The notes: generated by a model from the letters alone, not told the origin. Positions 43,369-54,475 are shown, numbered from the stretch's first letter. The stretch: DNA of 64,000 bases from Solibacter sp039934035 (GCA_039934035.1 JBDTMZ010000142.1:62001-126000), one strand, 5' to 3'. Numbers and translations are program-made.

Positions 43369-43420
43369 GTCTTCACGTTAACACTGTCCGAATCGGGCAG
43401 TGGACTGGACCTGGAAGCGT

Positions 43421-43446
43421 ACAGGCCAGGAGGCCTGTCCTACCCT
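43421..43446. repeat. Dispersed GGACAGGCC-type palindrome
   Basis: ACAGGCC-AGGA-GGCCTGT is a perfect 7-bp stem, followed by CCTACCCT exactly as after the copies at 39370-39587. It lies between the antitoxin start and the end of the ArsR-methyltransferase gene. Confidence 0.75.
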
Positions 43447-44359
43447 ACTTCTCCGCCGTCGCCAGCATCGTCTCGAAGTACGGCGCTTCCTGCTCGCGGT
43501 AGACCACCGTCGTCTCGATATTCGTAAATCCCGCCGCCTTCAAATAGCGCTCGATTTCGAGTTCGGTGAAGCCCAGCCAGAGGTCGGCATACATCTCGCG
43601 CGCTTCTTCAAAATGATGGCGCGTCAGATCGAGAATCGCGATGCGGCCGCCCCGCTTCAAAATGCGATACGCCTCCGCGATGGCCCGCTCGGGATGCACT
43701 GCGTGATGCAAGGCCTGGCTGAGGAACGCCAAATCCACCGTGCCATTCTTGATCGGCACGTCTTCCAAATCGCCCAGACGATACTCCAGATTCCCAATGT
43801 CGTGCTTGCGCGCCAACTCCGCACCGAACTCCACCATCTTTTCGGAATTATCAATCGCGATCACGCGCTTGGCTCGCTGCGCCATCAACTGCGAAATCGT
43901 GCCTTCGCCCGCGCCCAGGTCCGCAATCACCATCGGCGGCATCAGCTTGAGCAACGCCTCCGCGATGCCTTTCCACGAACGTCCCGGAACGTACTGCCTG
44001 CCGAACTTTCCCGCCAGTTCGTCGAAATAGCGGCGCATGTTGTCGCCCCGCTTGCGCAGCACCAGGCGCAGCGCCTCCCGGTCCTGCACCGCTTCGGGAA
44101 CTTCCACCGCCGCCTGCCGGAACAACTCCATCAGTTCCGCCGACGCTGTCAGGCGATAAAAAGAGTTCTTTCCCATACGCCGGTCGTCCACCAGTCCGGC
44201 CTGCTTGAGTTGCGCCAAGTGGGTCGAAATCTGGCTCTGCCCTTTGGAAAGAGCCTCTTGCAGTTCGGCCACGGAAAGTTCTTCCTGCTCGAGCAGGAGC
44301 AGGACGCGAAGCCGGTTGGGATCGGCCGCCAGGCGCAGCGATTTCAGGATTGACGCCAT
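43445..44359 (-). CDS. ArsR-type regulator fused to a SAM-dependent methyltransferase domain
   Basis: This 304-residue protein has a winged-helix ArsR domain (residues 1-90: AADPNRLRVLLLLEQEELSV, GQSQISTHLAQLKQAGLVDD). A class I methyltransferase domain follows, with SAM-binding motif VIADLGAGEGT, then VIAIDNS and LEYRLGDLEDVP. It lacks the metal-binding Cys of ArsR itself. Its gene is divergent from ahcY-metK, with a perfect palindrome between. It likely represses the SAM cycle in response to SAM or S-adenosylhomocysteine, as reported for SahR regulators. The methyltransferase fold may serve as the ligand sensor; catalytic activity is untested. Confidence 0.9.
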   Translation of the reverse strand: MASILKSLRLAADPNRLRVLLLLEQEELSVAELQEALSKGQSQISTHLAQLKQAGLVDDRRMGKNSFYRLTASAELMELFRQAAVEVPEAVQDREALRLVLRKRGDNMRRYFDELAGKFGRQYVPGRSWKGIAEALLKLMPPMVIADLGAGEGTISQLMAQRAKRVIAIDNSEKMVEFGAELARKHDIGNLEYRLGDLEDVPIKNGTVDLAFLSQALHHAVHPERAIAEAYRILKRGGRIAILDLTRHHFEEAREMYADLWLGFTELEIERYLKAAGFTNIETTVVYREQEAPYFETMLATAEK

Positions 44360-44382
44360 AGTCGAAGAAGGGTAATATCAAT

Positions 44383-44402
44383 GTATCAAGATTTCTTGAT
44401 AC
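44383..44402. promoter_or_regulatory. Perfect palindromic operator between the ArsR-fusion gene and ahcY
   Basis: GTATCAAGATTTCTTGATAC is a 9+2+9 perfect inverted repeat centred in the 65-bp divergent region, 22 bp before the ahcY ATG. ATCAAG/CTTGAT arms resemble the site I recall for SahR-type regulators. A further half-like TATCAA precedes it at 44376-44381. Confidence 0.75.
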
Positions 44403-44424
44403 GAGGGTAATCGGAAACTAAAAG

Positions 44425-45849
<1,425 letters not shown>

Positions 45850-45870
45850 GTAAGGACTGGAGATAATCCC

Positions 45871-47040
<1,170 letters not shown>

Positions 47041-47075
47041 GACAGGCTAGCCTGTCAATCCGGGCGACGCCCGGA
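47041..47075. repeat. Two consecutive perfect hairpins after metK
   Basis: GACAGGCTAGCCTGTC at 47041-47056 is a gapless palindrome of the dispersed family. At 47059-47075, TCCGGGCG and CGCCCGGA form an 8-bp stem around one base. They begin immediately after the metK stop codon. Confidence 0.7.
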
Positions 47076-47095
47076 CTTAAATCAACGCGCCCCGA

Positions 47096-47164
47096 ACCGG
47101 TTACAAAAAGCCATGGCCTGTTCCACTCAAACGGTGGGACAGGCCATGGCTTTTTGTAACCGGT
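47096..47164. terminator. 31-bp-arm inverted repeat, probable bidirectional terminator
   Basis: Arms at 47096-47126 and 47134-47164 are complementary over all 31 positions apart from one G-T wobble, around a 7-nt loop. Each arm contains AAAAAGCC or GGCTTTTT. It lies between the converging metK and ribBA transcripts and includes the GGCCTGT/ACAGGCC core of the dispersed repeat. Confidence 0.75.
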
Positions 47165-47342
47165 CCTTCCGTCCGTCTTGCTCGCGTGACTTTTGAAGCA
47201 CCTCGATCCGCACATGTTCGTGTCGGGGAATTATCTCCGGGTGACTCGCCAAGCCTCCCGCATTTGAGGCAGTCTCTATCAAACACATCCCCACCTCATG
47301 ACCTATCCGCGCAGTTCGCCGTCGGATTCGGAGTGCCGCTGC

Positions 47343-48479
47343 TTACTTCGCCACCGGAATCTGGTCCACCACCTGAATGCCGAACCCTTCCAAAGCCACG
47401 ATCTTCCTCGGATGATTCGTCAGCAACCGAATCGTGTGCAGCCCCAGATCGCTCAGAATCTGCGCGCCAATCCCGTGCTCGTGCTGCAACTGCCGCTGTC
47501 CCGCCTCGCCCTTCAGGTGCATAAAATCGCGTCCATGGCCCGCAATCCGCGGCAGACCGCCGCTCGATTCCCGCTCGATGCGGAATCCCGGCCCCGTCTC
47601 GTGCAGATACACCAGCACGCCCTGTCCGGCCTCCGCAATCGCGCGCAGCGATTCGAGCACCAGCCGCGAACACTCGCACTCCTGACTGCCGAAGACATCC
47701 CCGAACACACACCGCGAGTGCATCCGCACCAGCACGTTTTCCTTCCCCGACACATCGCCGCGCACCAGCGCGAGATGGTATTCCGGATTCAGATCGCTCC
47801 CGTACGCAATGCTCTGGAATTCGCCGAACTCCGTCGCAGTCACGCCTTCGGCCATGCGGTGGATGTATTTCTCGTGCTTCATGCGGTAGCGAATCAGGTC
47901 CGCCACCGAGATCATTTTCAGGTTGTGCTTCTTGCAGAACTCCACCAGTTGCGGCACCCGCGCCATGGTGCCGTCGTCGTTCATGATTTCGCAGATCACG
48001 CCCGCCGGGGAGAGTCCCGCCAGCCGCGCCAGATCCACACTCGCTTCCGTCTGCCCGGCCCTTACCAGGACGCCGCCTTCTCTCGCACGCAGCGGGAACA
48101 TGTGGCCCGGACGCGCCAAATCACTGGCGCGGCACGAAGGGTCCACCACCTGCAGGATGGTACGCGTGCGATCTGCCGCCGAAATTCCCGTCGTGACGCC
48201 CTCCCGCGCATCGATCGATTCGCAGAACGCCGTGCCGAACATCGATGTGTTCGTCGGACTCATCAGCGGCAGCCGCAGATAGTCGCAGCGTTCCGGCGTC
48301 AGTGCCAGGCAGATCAGCCCCCGTCCCTGCACCGCCATGAAATTGATGATCTCCGGCGTCACCTTTTCCGCCGCGATCGTCAGATCGCCTTCGTTCTCCC
48401 GGTCCTCATCGTCCACCACTACCAGAATGCGTCCGGCGCGGATCTCCTCGATCGCTTCCGGTACCGAAATAAAAGGCAT
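47343..48479 (-). CDS. ribBA: RibBA: DHBP synthase/GTP cyclohydrolase II
   Basis: This 378-residue fusion has an N-terminal DHBP synthase domain (VVDDEDRENEGDLTIAAEKV; TSMFGTAFCESIDAREG) and a C-terminal GTP cyclohydrolase II domain. The latter has the zinc site CVFGDVFGSQECEC. It makes both starting precursors of riboflavin: dihydroxybutanone phosphate and the pyrimidine from GTP. No other rib genes are adjacent and no FMN riboswitch was recognised upstream. It is divergent from cdaA across 116 bp. The 178 bp beyond its 3' end hold only the hairpin at 47096 and unremarkable sequence. Confidence 0.95.
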   Translation of the reverse strand: MPFISVPEAIEEIRAGRILVVVDDEDRENEGDLTIAAEKVTPEIINFMAVQGRGLICLALTPERCDYLRLPLMSPTNTSMFGTAFCESIDAREGVTTGISAADRTRTILQVVDPSCRASDLARPGHMFPLRAREGGVLVRAGQTEASVDLARLAGLSPAGVICEIMNDDGTMARVPQLVEFCKKHNLKMISVADLIRYRMKHEKYIHRMAEGVTATEFGEFQSIAYGSDLNPEYHLALVRGDVSGKENVLVRMHSRCVFGDVFGSQECECSRLVLESLRAIAEAGQGVLVYLHETGPGFRIERESSGGLPRIAGHGRDFMHLKGEAGQRQLQHEHGIGAQILSDLGLHTIRLLTNHPRKIVALEGFGIQVVDQIPVAK

Positions 48480-48513
48480 AATCTATTGTATAAGCAGGTA
48501 CTTGTTACCCCGA

Positions 48514-48538
48514 GCGACCATGTTGTTAAGATGGTCGC
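48514..48538. promoter_or_regulatory. Inverted repeat in the ribBA/cdaA divergent region
   Basis: Perfect 8-bp arms (GCGACCAT/ATGGTCGC) with a 9-bp spacer lie 35 bp upstream of the ribBA start and 57 bp upstream of cdaA. It could be an operator or a leader hairpin; there is no second copy in the window. Confidence 0.35.
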
Positions 48539-48595
48539 AGGCCCATTGACGTCCAATGCCGGTCTGCTGCCCGAACTATTGCGTTGCCCAAGCTG

Positions 48596-49459
48596 ATGCC
48601 CAATCTGGCGCGTTACATACCGTCGCTGCCCACCCTGGATTTCATCGCGGTGTTGGACATTCTGCTCGTCGCCTTCGTCGTCTATGAGGCCATCGCCGTC
48701 GTCCGCGGCACGCGGGCCGGCCACATCCTGATCGGCATTCTGACCATGGTGTCGATCTACGCCCTCGCCACATGGGCCGGACTCGAAGCCCTGCGTTCCT
48801 TGCTGTCTTTTATCGTTCCCTATATCGGCTTGGCCATCATCGTACTTTTCCAATCCGAGATCCGCCGCACCCTGGCGCGCATCGGCCGCAAGAACTTGTT
48901 CGGCATCGGCACGGGCTTCCGGGCGCCCGAAGCTCTCAGCGAGATCATGATGGCCATCGAGCACTTCGCGCACGAGCAGATTGGCGCCCTCATCGTGCTG
49001 GAGCGCGATATCGGCCTGCGCACCTTTGTGGAAAGCGGCGTACCTCTGGAATCGCGCATCTCGCGTGACATTCTGCTCTCCATCTTCCAGCCCGGCCTGC
49101 CCCTGCACGACGGCGCCGTCATCATTCAGAAGGACCGCATCTCCGCGGCCGCCTGCTTCCTGCCGCTCACCACCAATCCGGCGCTGGCCCGCCAGTTGGG
49201 AACCCGCCACCGCGCCGCCATCGGCATCACCGAAGAGACGGATTGCCTGTCGCTGATCGTTTCGGAGGAAACCGGCCGCATCTCGGTCGCCGCCTTCGGG
49301 GAAATCTCCCCAGGACTCACTCCGGCCGAAGTCATCGAACGCGTCAATCTGCATTTCGGAGTCCGCCAGACCGCCGCCCGGCAGATCGACGATTTCGCGG
49401 GCGATATCCCACTTTCCACCGAACCGGGACGCAAACCCCAGGAAAGGCTTCACCCATGA
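48596..49459 (+). CDS. cdaA: Diadenylate cyclase CdaA
   Basis: A 287-residue protein with three N-terminal membrane helices (about 17-100), a short coiled linker, then the DAC domain. The catalytic DGAVII and RHRAAIG motifs are both intact. It makes the second messenger c-di-AMP from two ATP at the inner membrane. The ATG at 48596 is preferred; a TTG at 48584 in the same frame is possible, and neither has a clear ribosome site. It heads the conserved cdaA-cdaR-glmM operon. Confidence 0.94.
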   Translation: MPNLARYIPSLPTLDFIAVLDILLVAFVVYEAIAVVRGTRAGHILIGILTMVSIYALATWAGLEALRSLLSFIVPYIGLAIIVLFQSEIRRTLARIGRKNLFGIGTGFRAPEALSEIMMAIEHFAHEQIGALIVLERDIGLRTFVESGVPLESRISRDILLSIFQPGLPLHDGAVIIQKDRISAAACFLPLTTNPALARQLGTRHRAAIGITEETDCLSLIVSEETGRISVAAFGEISPGLTPAEVIERVNLHFGVRQTAARQIDDFAGDIPLSTEPGRKPQERLHP

Positions 49460-49469
49460 GGCGGCCTCG

Positions 49470-50138
49470 ATGATCCGCTCCCTCAAATGGGTGCGCGACC
49501 TCATCTTCCAGAACATTCTCTGGAAGCTGCTCTCACTTGCCATCGCCCTGGTGATCTGGGCCCTGGTCGCCACCGAACCGGAACTCGGCACCTACGCCAG
49601 TGTGCGCCTGGAATACAAGAATTTGCCGCAGGGCCTGGAGATCAGCAAAGAGCCCGTCAGTGCGGTGATGCTCGAACTTCGCGGCCCCGCCGGCGCGCTC
49701 CGCACCATGGGCGACGGGACGCACCCAAGCGTTGTCATCGACATGTCCGAGATCGACGCGGGTGAGCACACCTTCACCATCTCTAACCGTAACGTCAAGC
49801 TCATCCGCGGCGTGCACCTGGTACGCGCCATTCCCTCCGAAGTCCGTTTCAGGTTCGAACCCAGACGCAGCCACTTGGTTCCAGTGCGGCCGCGCTTCGT
49901 CAATGAAGGCCAAAATGGTTACGTTGTAGGGAGCTACAAGGTGGATCCCCCGGAGATGGAAATCACCGGACCGCGCAGCGCCATCGCGCGCATCGCCGAA
50001 GTCATGGCTGACCCGATCGATCTGGCCACCGCCACCGGAATTGCCGAGTACCACGTCAACATCTACGTGGAAGATTCTTTCGTGCGCTTCCTGAATACGC
50101 CGGAAGCCACCGTTACTGTCACGATGAAAAAGAAGTAG
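49470..50138 (+). CDS. cdaR: CdaR (YbbR-domain) regulator of diadenylate cyclase
   Basis: A 222-residue protein with one N-terminal membrane helix (ILWKLLSLAIALVIWALVAT) and about two YbbR beta domains facing the periplasm. Typical family proteins have up to four YbbR domains, so this is a short form. It is known to modulate CdaA activity through contact in the membrane. It starts 10 bp after cdaA. Confidence 0.88.
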   Translation: MIRSLKWVRDLIFQNILWKLLSLAIALVIWALVATEPELGTYASVRLEYKNLPQGLEISKEPVSAVMLELRGPAGALRTMGDGTHPSVVIDMSEIDAGEHTFTISNRNVKLIRGVHLVRAIPSEVRFRFEPRRSHLVPVRPRFVNEGQNGYVVGSYKVDPPEMEITGPRSAIARIAEVMADPIDLATATGIAEYHVNIYVEDSFVRFLNTPEATVTVTMKKK

Positions 50139-50148
50139 AGGAGAGATT

Positions 50149-51495
50149 TTGGCAAAACAGTTATTTGGCACGGATGGAATTCGCGGCGTGGCGGGAGAGT
50201 TTCCGTTGGACACTCGTACCGTCTTTGCGTTTGGCGTTGCCCTGGGCAAGGATGCCGCATCCCATCAGCCTCAACCGGAAATCCTGATCGGCATGGACAC
50301 GCGCGAAAGCGGCTCCTGGATTGCCGAAGCTGTCGCCGCCGGGCTCGCCAGCCAGGGCGCGCGCGTGCGCTTCGTCGGCGTCATCACCACGCCCGGCGTC
50401 GCCTACCTGACGCGCACCGGCACCTTCGTCGCGGGCGTCATGATCTCCGCCTCGCACAATCCCTATCAGGACAACGGCATCAAGGTCTTCGGCCACAACG
50501 GCTTCAAACTGCCCGATTCCGAAGAGCACCTGATCGAACAGGAGATCTTCGCGCAGCTTTCCGCTGCCAACGGCGAGCCGCCGCAACCTCATCCGCTCAC
50601 GGTCGAAGAGGAACTGGTCCGCCAGTATCTCGACTACCTTGTGGGCATCTCCTCCGTGCGCCTCGACGGCGTCCGGCTGGCGATCGATTGCGGCAACGGC
50701 GCGGCCTATCGCCTGGCGCCCGAACTGTTCCAGCGCCTCGGCGCGAAGGTGGTCTCCATCAGTTGCCAGCCCGATGGGCGCAACATCAATCTGCACTGCG
50801 GTGCGCTTCATTTGGAGCGCCTGCAAGCCGCCGTCGTCGAACACGGCGCCGATTTCGGGGCGGCATTCGATGGCGATGCCGACCGCGCCATCTTCGTCTC
50901 CGCGTCGGGCAAGATCGTGAACGGCGACGGCGTCCTGCTGGCGGCCGGCCGTGCGCTGAAGGCCGCGGGAAGGCTGCCCGGCGACATCGTCGTCTCCACC
51001 GTGATGGCCAACCTGGGCCTGGAACGCGCCTTCCAAGCCGACGGCGTTCGCATGGTGCGTACGCCGGTGGGCGATAAGTACGTGCTGGAAGAAATGGTCC
51101 GCCTCGGCGCGGCGCTCGGCGGGGAGCAATCGGGGCACATCATCTTCCGCGATTACTCCACCACGGGCGACGGCATGTTGACCGCCCTGCGCCTGTTTGA
51201 AATCGCGCGCGCTGCCGGCACCGGTCTGGACGAACTGGTAGACGATTTGAAAATCTTCCCGCAGCTCCTGGTCAACGTCCGGGTGCGCGAGAAGAAGGGG
51301 CTGCTCGAACTGCCTGCCGTGGCGGAGGAAATTCGCTTGGCGGAAGAGGCCTTCGCGGGCACCGGCCGCGTCCTGGTGCGCTTCTCCGGCACCGAACCTT
51401 TGGCGCGCGTCATGGTCGAAGGGCAGGACATGTCCCAGGTGCAGACGTTCAGCGGCAACATCGCCAACGCCATCCGGCGCGCGGCCGGGGAATGA
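50149..51495 (+). CDS. glmM: Phosphoglucosamine mutase
   Basis: This 448-residue enzyme begins at TTG (FGTDGIRGVAGEFPLDT follows), preceded by GAGGAGAG. The phosphoserine loop is SASHNPYQDNGIK, the metal loop is DGDADR, and the sugar loop is GGEQSGHI. It converts glucosamine-6-phosphate to glucosamine-1-phosphate for UDP-GlcNAc and the cell wall. In firmicutes, GlmM also inhibits CdaA, which fits the operon order. Its stop overlaps the next gene by 4 bp. Confidence 0.96.
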   Translation: MAKQLFGTDGIRGVAGEFPLDTRTVFAFGVALGKDAASHQPQPEILIGMDTRESGSWIAEAVAAGLASQGARVRFVGVITTPGVAYLTRTGTFVAGVMISASHNPYQDNGIKVFGHNGFKLPDSEEHLIEQEIFAQLSAANGEPPQPHPLTVEEELVRQYLDYLVGISSVRLDGVRLAIDCGNGAAYRLAPELFQRLGAKVVSISCQPDGRNINLHCGALHLERLQAAVVEHGADFGAAFDGDADRAIFVSASGKIVNGDGVLLAAGRALKAAGRLPGDIVVSTVMANLGLERAFQADGVRMVRTPVGDKYVLEEMVRLGAALGGEQSGHIIFRDYSTTGDGMLTALRLFEIARAAGTGLDELVDDLKIFPQLLVNVRVREKKGLLELPAVAEEIRLAEEAFAGTGRVLVRFSGTEPLARVMVEGQDMSQVQTFSGNIANAIRRAAGE

Positions 51496-52379
51496 TCCGA
51501 CGGCGCCTCTACTACTGCGACCACCACCCGATCCCACTGCCGCCGGGCCACAAGTTTCCAATTGAAAAATACGCGATGCTGCGCCAGCGCATCGCCGCCG
51601 GCGGCGGGTACGATCTGCTGCCCGCGCCGTTCGCCGAGGCCGCAACGCTCGAACTGGCCCACGATTCCGCCTACGTACAGGCGATCCTGAACGGCACGGT
51701 CGACCCGCGCATCATGCGGCGTATCGGCTTTCCCTGGTCGCCAGAACTGGTGCGGCGCACCCTGGCCTCGGTGGGTGGCACGCTCGCTGCTTCGCACGAC
51801 GCGATGGACTGCGGCTTCGGTGGCAACCTGGCGGGCGGCACGCATCACGCCAACCGCCACGAGGGCTCCGGCTTCTGCGTGTTCAACGATATCGCCGTCG
51901 CCATCCTGGCGTTGCGCGCGCAAGGGCTCGCCACGCGTGCCGCCGTGCTCGATCTCGATGTGCATCAGGGCGATGGGACTGCCGCCATCTTCCAGCACGA
52001 CCCGGCGGTGCTGACCATCTCGATCCACGGCGCCAACAACTTCCCGTTCCGCAAACAGACCAGCCGGATTGACGTGGCGTTGCCCGATGCCACCGGCGAC
52101 AAGTGTTACCTGGATTGTTTAGAACAAGTGATACCGGAAATGATTACTTTTCGCCCGGATGTGATCTACTATCAGGCCGGCGTAGACGTCCTGGACGGAG
52201 ACCGTCTGGGCCGCCTGGCACTCACTGCTGAGGGCCTTGTACAACGCGACCTGCGGGTCCGTGAAGCGGCTGCGGGAATCCCGCTAATCGTAACAATGGG
52301 AGGAGGTTACGCCGACCCAATCGAACGCACGACGGATGCCCATGCCGGCACCTTCCGGGTATTTCAGAGTCGAGCCTAG
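51492..52379 (+). CDS. Histone deacetylase-superfamily amidohydrolase
   Basis: A 295-residue enzyme with HDAC/acetoin-utilisation-type motifs. The His-His pair is in GTHHANRHEGSGFCVFNDIAVA. The zinc Asp/His are in LDLDVHQGDGTA, and a later Asp is in YQAGVDVLDGDRLG. These match class IV-like bacterial deacetylases. It removes acyl groups from polyamines, acetoin-related substrates or proteins; which is not clear. The ATGA overlap with glmM ties it to the cell-wall/c-di-AMP operon, an unusual addition. Confidence 0.88.
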   Translation: MIRRRLYYCDHHPIPLPPGHKFPIEKYAMLRQRIAAGGGYDLLPAPFAEAATLELAHDSAYVQAILNGTVDPRIMRRIGFPWSPELVRRTLASVGGTLAASHDAMDCGFGGNLAGGTHHANRHEGSGFCVFNDIAVAILALRAQGLATRAAVLDLDVHQGDGTAAIFQHDPAVLTISIHGANNFPFRKQTSRIDVALPDATGDKCYLDCLEQVIPEMITFRPDVIYYQAGVDVLDGDRLGRLALTAEGLVQRDLRVREAAAGIPLIVTMGGGYADPIERTTDAHAGTFRVFQSRA

Positions 52380-52506
52380 TACCCTACCCCCAGCAGGTCT
52401 GGGTATTCCCCCGGGGCTGCAACCTTTCGGTGCACTGCCGCGTCATATTCAGTGAAAAGGTTTTTAGCCTTTGACCGGGTGGAATGCAAATTCTGCCGGG
52501 TCAGAC
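52380..52506 (+). other. Hairpin-rich 3' region ahead of a terminator, candidate small RNA
   Basis: This 127-bp gene-free stretch contains successive possible stems: CCCAG/CTGGG near 52390-52404, GCAACC/GGTGC near 52419-52433, CACTG/CAGTG near 52433-52454, and AAAGG/CCTTT near 52456-52472. GCCGG/CCGGC follows at about 52495-52510 and partly competes with the terminator stem. No known RNA family was recognised, and it may be only a 3' untranslated region. Confidence 0.35.
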
Positions 52507-52542
52507 CGGCGGGCGCTTTCCTCCGAACGCCCGCCGTTTTTT
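52507..52542 (+). terminator. Rho-independent terminator of the cdaA-glmM operon
   Basis: A perfect 9-bp stem (CGGCGGGCG/CGCCCGCCG) with a 12-nt loop is followed by six T, then ATTTT. It is the best terminator in the window and lies 128 bp after the last stop. Confidence 0.9.
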
Positions 52543-52574
52543 ATTTTCTGAGCCCTCCCTGGAGGTTCGCGAAC

Positions 52575-53822
52575 TCACACCCGCCGGAGGAGCATGGCGG
52601 AGTTCTTGCTGCCGAACGCGATGCAGTTGGCCACCGCGTGATCGATGTGCAGCTTGCGGCCGATATCCGGCACGTAATCCAGATCGCAGTTGGGGTCGGC
52701 CTCTTCCACGTTGATGGTGGGCGGCACTACGCCGTCGCGCATGGCCAGCAGCGTGGCGGCAATTCCCGCCGCGCCGCAGGCACCCTGCGGATGGCCGATC
52801 ATACTCTTCAGGCTCGAACCCGCCAGCTTGTGAGCGTGGCCATTGAAGGCCAGTTTCACCGCGCGCGTTTCGATGCGATCGTTCAGCTCGGTGGATGTCC
52901 CGTGATAGTGGATGTACTGCACGTCGCTGGGTGCGATGCCGCCTTCCTTAATCGCGAGCCCGATGGCGCGCGCCGGCTCTTCCCCGCACTCTTCCAAGCG
53001 CACGCGGTGGAAGGCCTCGCAGGTGGAACCGTAGCCGGCGATCTCCCCGTAGATGTGAGCCCCGCGCGCCTTCGCCTGCTCCATTTCCTCGATGACGAAG
53101 AACCACGAACCTTCGGCGATCACGAAGCCATCCCGGTCTTTGGAAAATGGCCGCGAAGCGCGCGTCGGCTCGTTGTTCCAACTGGTGGACATGATCCGCA
53201 TCAGTTGGAAACCGCGCAAAATCAGCGGCGCGATCGGCGAATCGACGCCGCCCGCCACCACCGTATCCAGCACGCCCGCCTGAATGTTGCGATAGGCGTA
53301 GCCGATGGCATCCGTCGAAGAGGTGCAGCCCGTGGAGACGATGTGGCTCAAGCCACGAAACCCGAAACGCATGGAAACTTCGCTGGCCAGGGTTCCGATG
53401 GTGCCGGTGGGAATCGTGTAAACGCTGCACTGCTTGATGAGGCCGGCATAAAAGAGCCGGTACTGTTCTTCAGTGAAATCCTGGCTACCGCCGCCCGACC
53501 CCACAATCACGCCGATGCCGCGCAGTTCGTCGCGCGTCATTCCGCTCGGATCCAGCCCCGCGTCCGCGACGGCTTCGGCCACACTCGCGGCTGCCAGCGG
53601 CACGGCGCGCGACACGTGGGGGCGATCCTTCACCTCCACGTATTTCTTCTCGTCGAATTCATCGGGCACTTCGCCGGCAACCTGTACCTGGTAACCCGAG
53701 GGGTCGAAGCGGGTGATGCGCCGAACCCCGCTCACGCCGTTCCGCGTGGCTTCCCAAAAGCGCTCGCGCCCGATACCGTTTGGGCTGACCGCGCCGATCC
53801 CTGTGATAACAACACGCCGCAT
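52575..53822 (-). CDS. fabF: Beta-ketoacyl-ACP synthase II-type enzyme (FabF family)
   Basis: A 415-residue condensing enzyme with the KAS Cys-His-His triad: Cys in STGCTSSTDAIGYA, His in YIHYHGTSTELND, and His in KSMIGHPQGACGAAG. It extends acyl-ACP chains with malonyl-ACP. The motif HGTST differs from the usual HGTGT, and no acpP, fabG or fabD is adjacent. It may therefore be a specialised KAS for a secondary lipid rather than the housekeeping enzyme. It starts 46 bp from a divergent membrane-protein gene. Confidence 0.9.
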   Translation of the reverse strand: MRRVVITGIGAVSPNGIGRERFWEATRNGVSGVRRITRFDPSGYQVQVAGEVPDEFDEKKYVEVKDRPHVSRAVPLAAASVAEAVADAGLDPSGMTRDELRGIGVIVGSGGGSQDFTEEQYRLFYAGLIKQCSVYTIPTGTIGTLASEVSMRFGFRGLSHIVSTGCTSSTDAIGYAYRNIQAGVLDTVVAGGVDSPIAPLILRGFQLMRIMSTSWNNEPTRASRPFSKDRDGFVIAEGSWFFVIEEMEQAKARGAHIYGEIAGYGSTCEAFHRVRLEECGEEPARAIGLAIKEGGIAPSDVQYIHYHGTSTELNDRIETRAVKLAFNGHAHKLAGSSLKSMIGHPQGACGAAGIAATLLAMRDGVVPPTINVEEADPNCDLDYVPDIGRKLHIDHAVANCIAFGSKNSAMLLRRV

Positions 53823-53868
53823 GGATTTACTTTGCCTTTAGTCTTGGAGTCAGTATAGGCTGAAACCT

Positions 53869-54447
53869 ATGAATGCTAGCACGGCGCAGCGGCCGCCGGA
53901 CCCTCTTGCTGTATTCCTTGCAGGGCTGCAGGCCGGCATGATCGCGGTCTGCTGGATGCTGGCATGGCTGGGCCTCGGCGCCATGACACAGCGCCGGACC
54001 TTCTGGACCGCTGAAAACCTGATCGCCACCGTATTTCACGGCGACCTCGCGATCCGCCGCAACTTCGGCGCCACCACGTTCAGCGGCATCGCGCTCTACC
54101 TGCTGGTTTATAGCCTGCTCGGCGCCACGTTCGCCATTCTGATGCGCGGACGCTTCACCGGCCTCGGCACCGTCCTGCTGGGCGTGCTCTGCTCGCTTGC
54201 CTGGTACGCCCTGTGGTTTCGTGTGCTCGGTCAGACCCTGATGCCGCTGGTCTGGTTGTTGCATGCCGAAAAAAGCACGGCCTTCGGACACGTGCTGTTC
54301 GGCGCACTGATTGCCCGCTTCCCCGTTTACCTGCCCTGGGAGGGACACGATCTCGAGAGTCGGGAGATGCAAGATCCGCACACCGCGCCTCAGCCCATCG
54401 CGCCTCAGCCCACCGAAACCCTGCCGCCCGATCCCGGATTGAGTTGA
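53869..54447 (+). CDS. Hypothetical membrane protein
   Basis: This 192-residue protein has four hydrophobic segments (about 15-38, 66-88, 93-117 and 122-150) and a Pro-rich, polar C-terminal tail with the repeat TAPQPIAPQPTE. The function is not recognised. Its position between fabF and rpsA gives no clear clue. The gene points toward rpsA, whose stop lies 29 bp away. Confidence 0.75.
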   Translation: MNASTAQRPPDPLAVFLAGLQAGMIAVCWMLAWLGLGAMTQRRTFWTAENLIATVFHGDLAIRRNFGATTFSGIALYLLVYSLLGATFAILMRGRFTGLGTVLLGVLCSLAWYALWFRVLGQTLMPLVWLLHAEKSTAFGHVLFGALIARFPVYLPWEGHDLESREMQDPHTAPQPIAPQPTETLPPDPGLS

Positions 54448-54475
54448 CCGGAGCAGGCCGGCGACCTGAACCACG

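Noticed and set aside
44360..44424. SAH riboswitch upstream of ahcY
   Set aside because: The 65-bp region is too short and is occupied by a simple palindrome, which fits a protein operator better.
47165..47342. FMN riboswitch near ribBA
   Set aside because: This region is downstream of ribBA, which reads the other way, and the conserved FMN-box segments were not seen at either end.
50161..51645. 494-codon open frame antisense to glmM
   Set aside because: Antisense shadow of glmM with no domain and no start signal.
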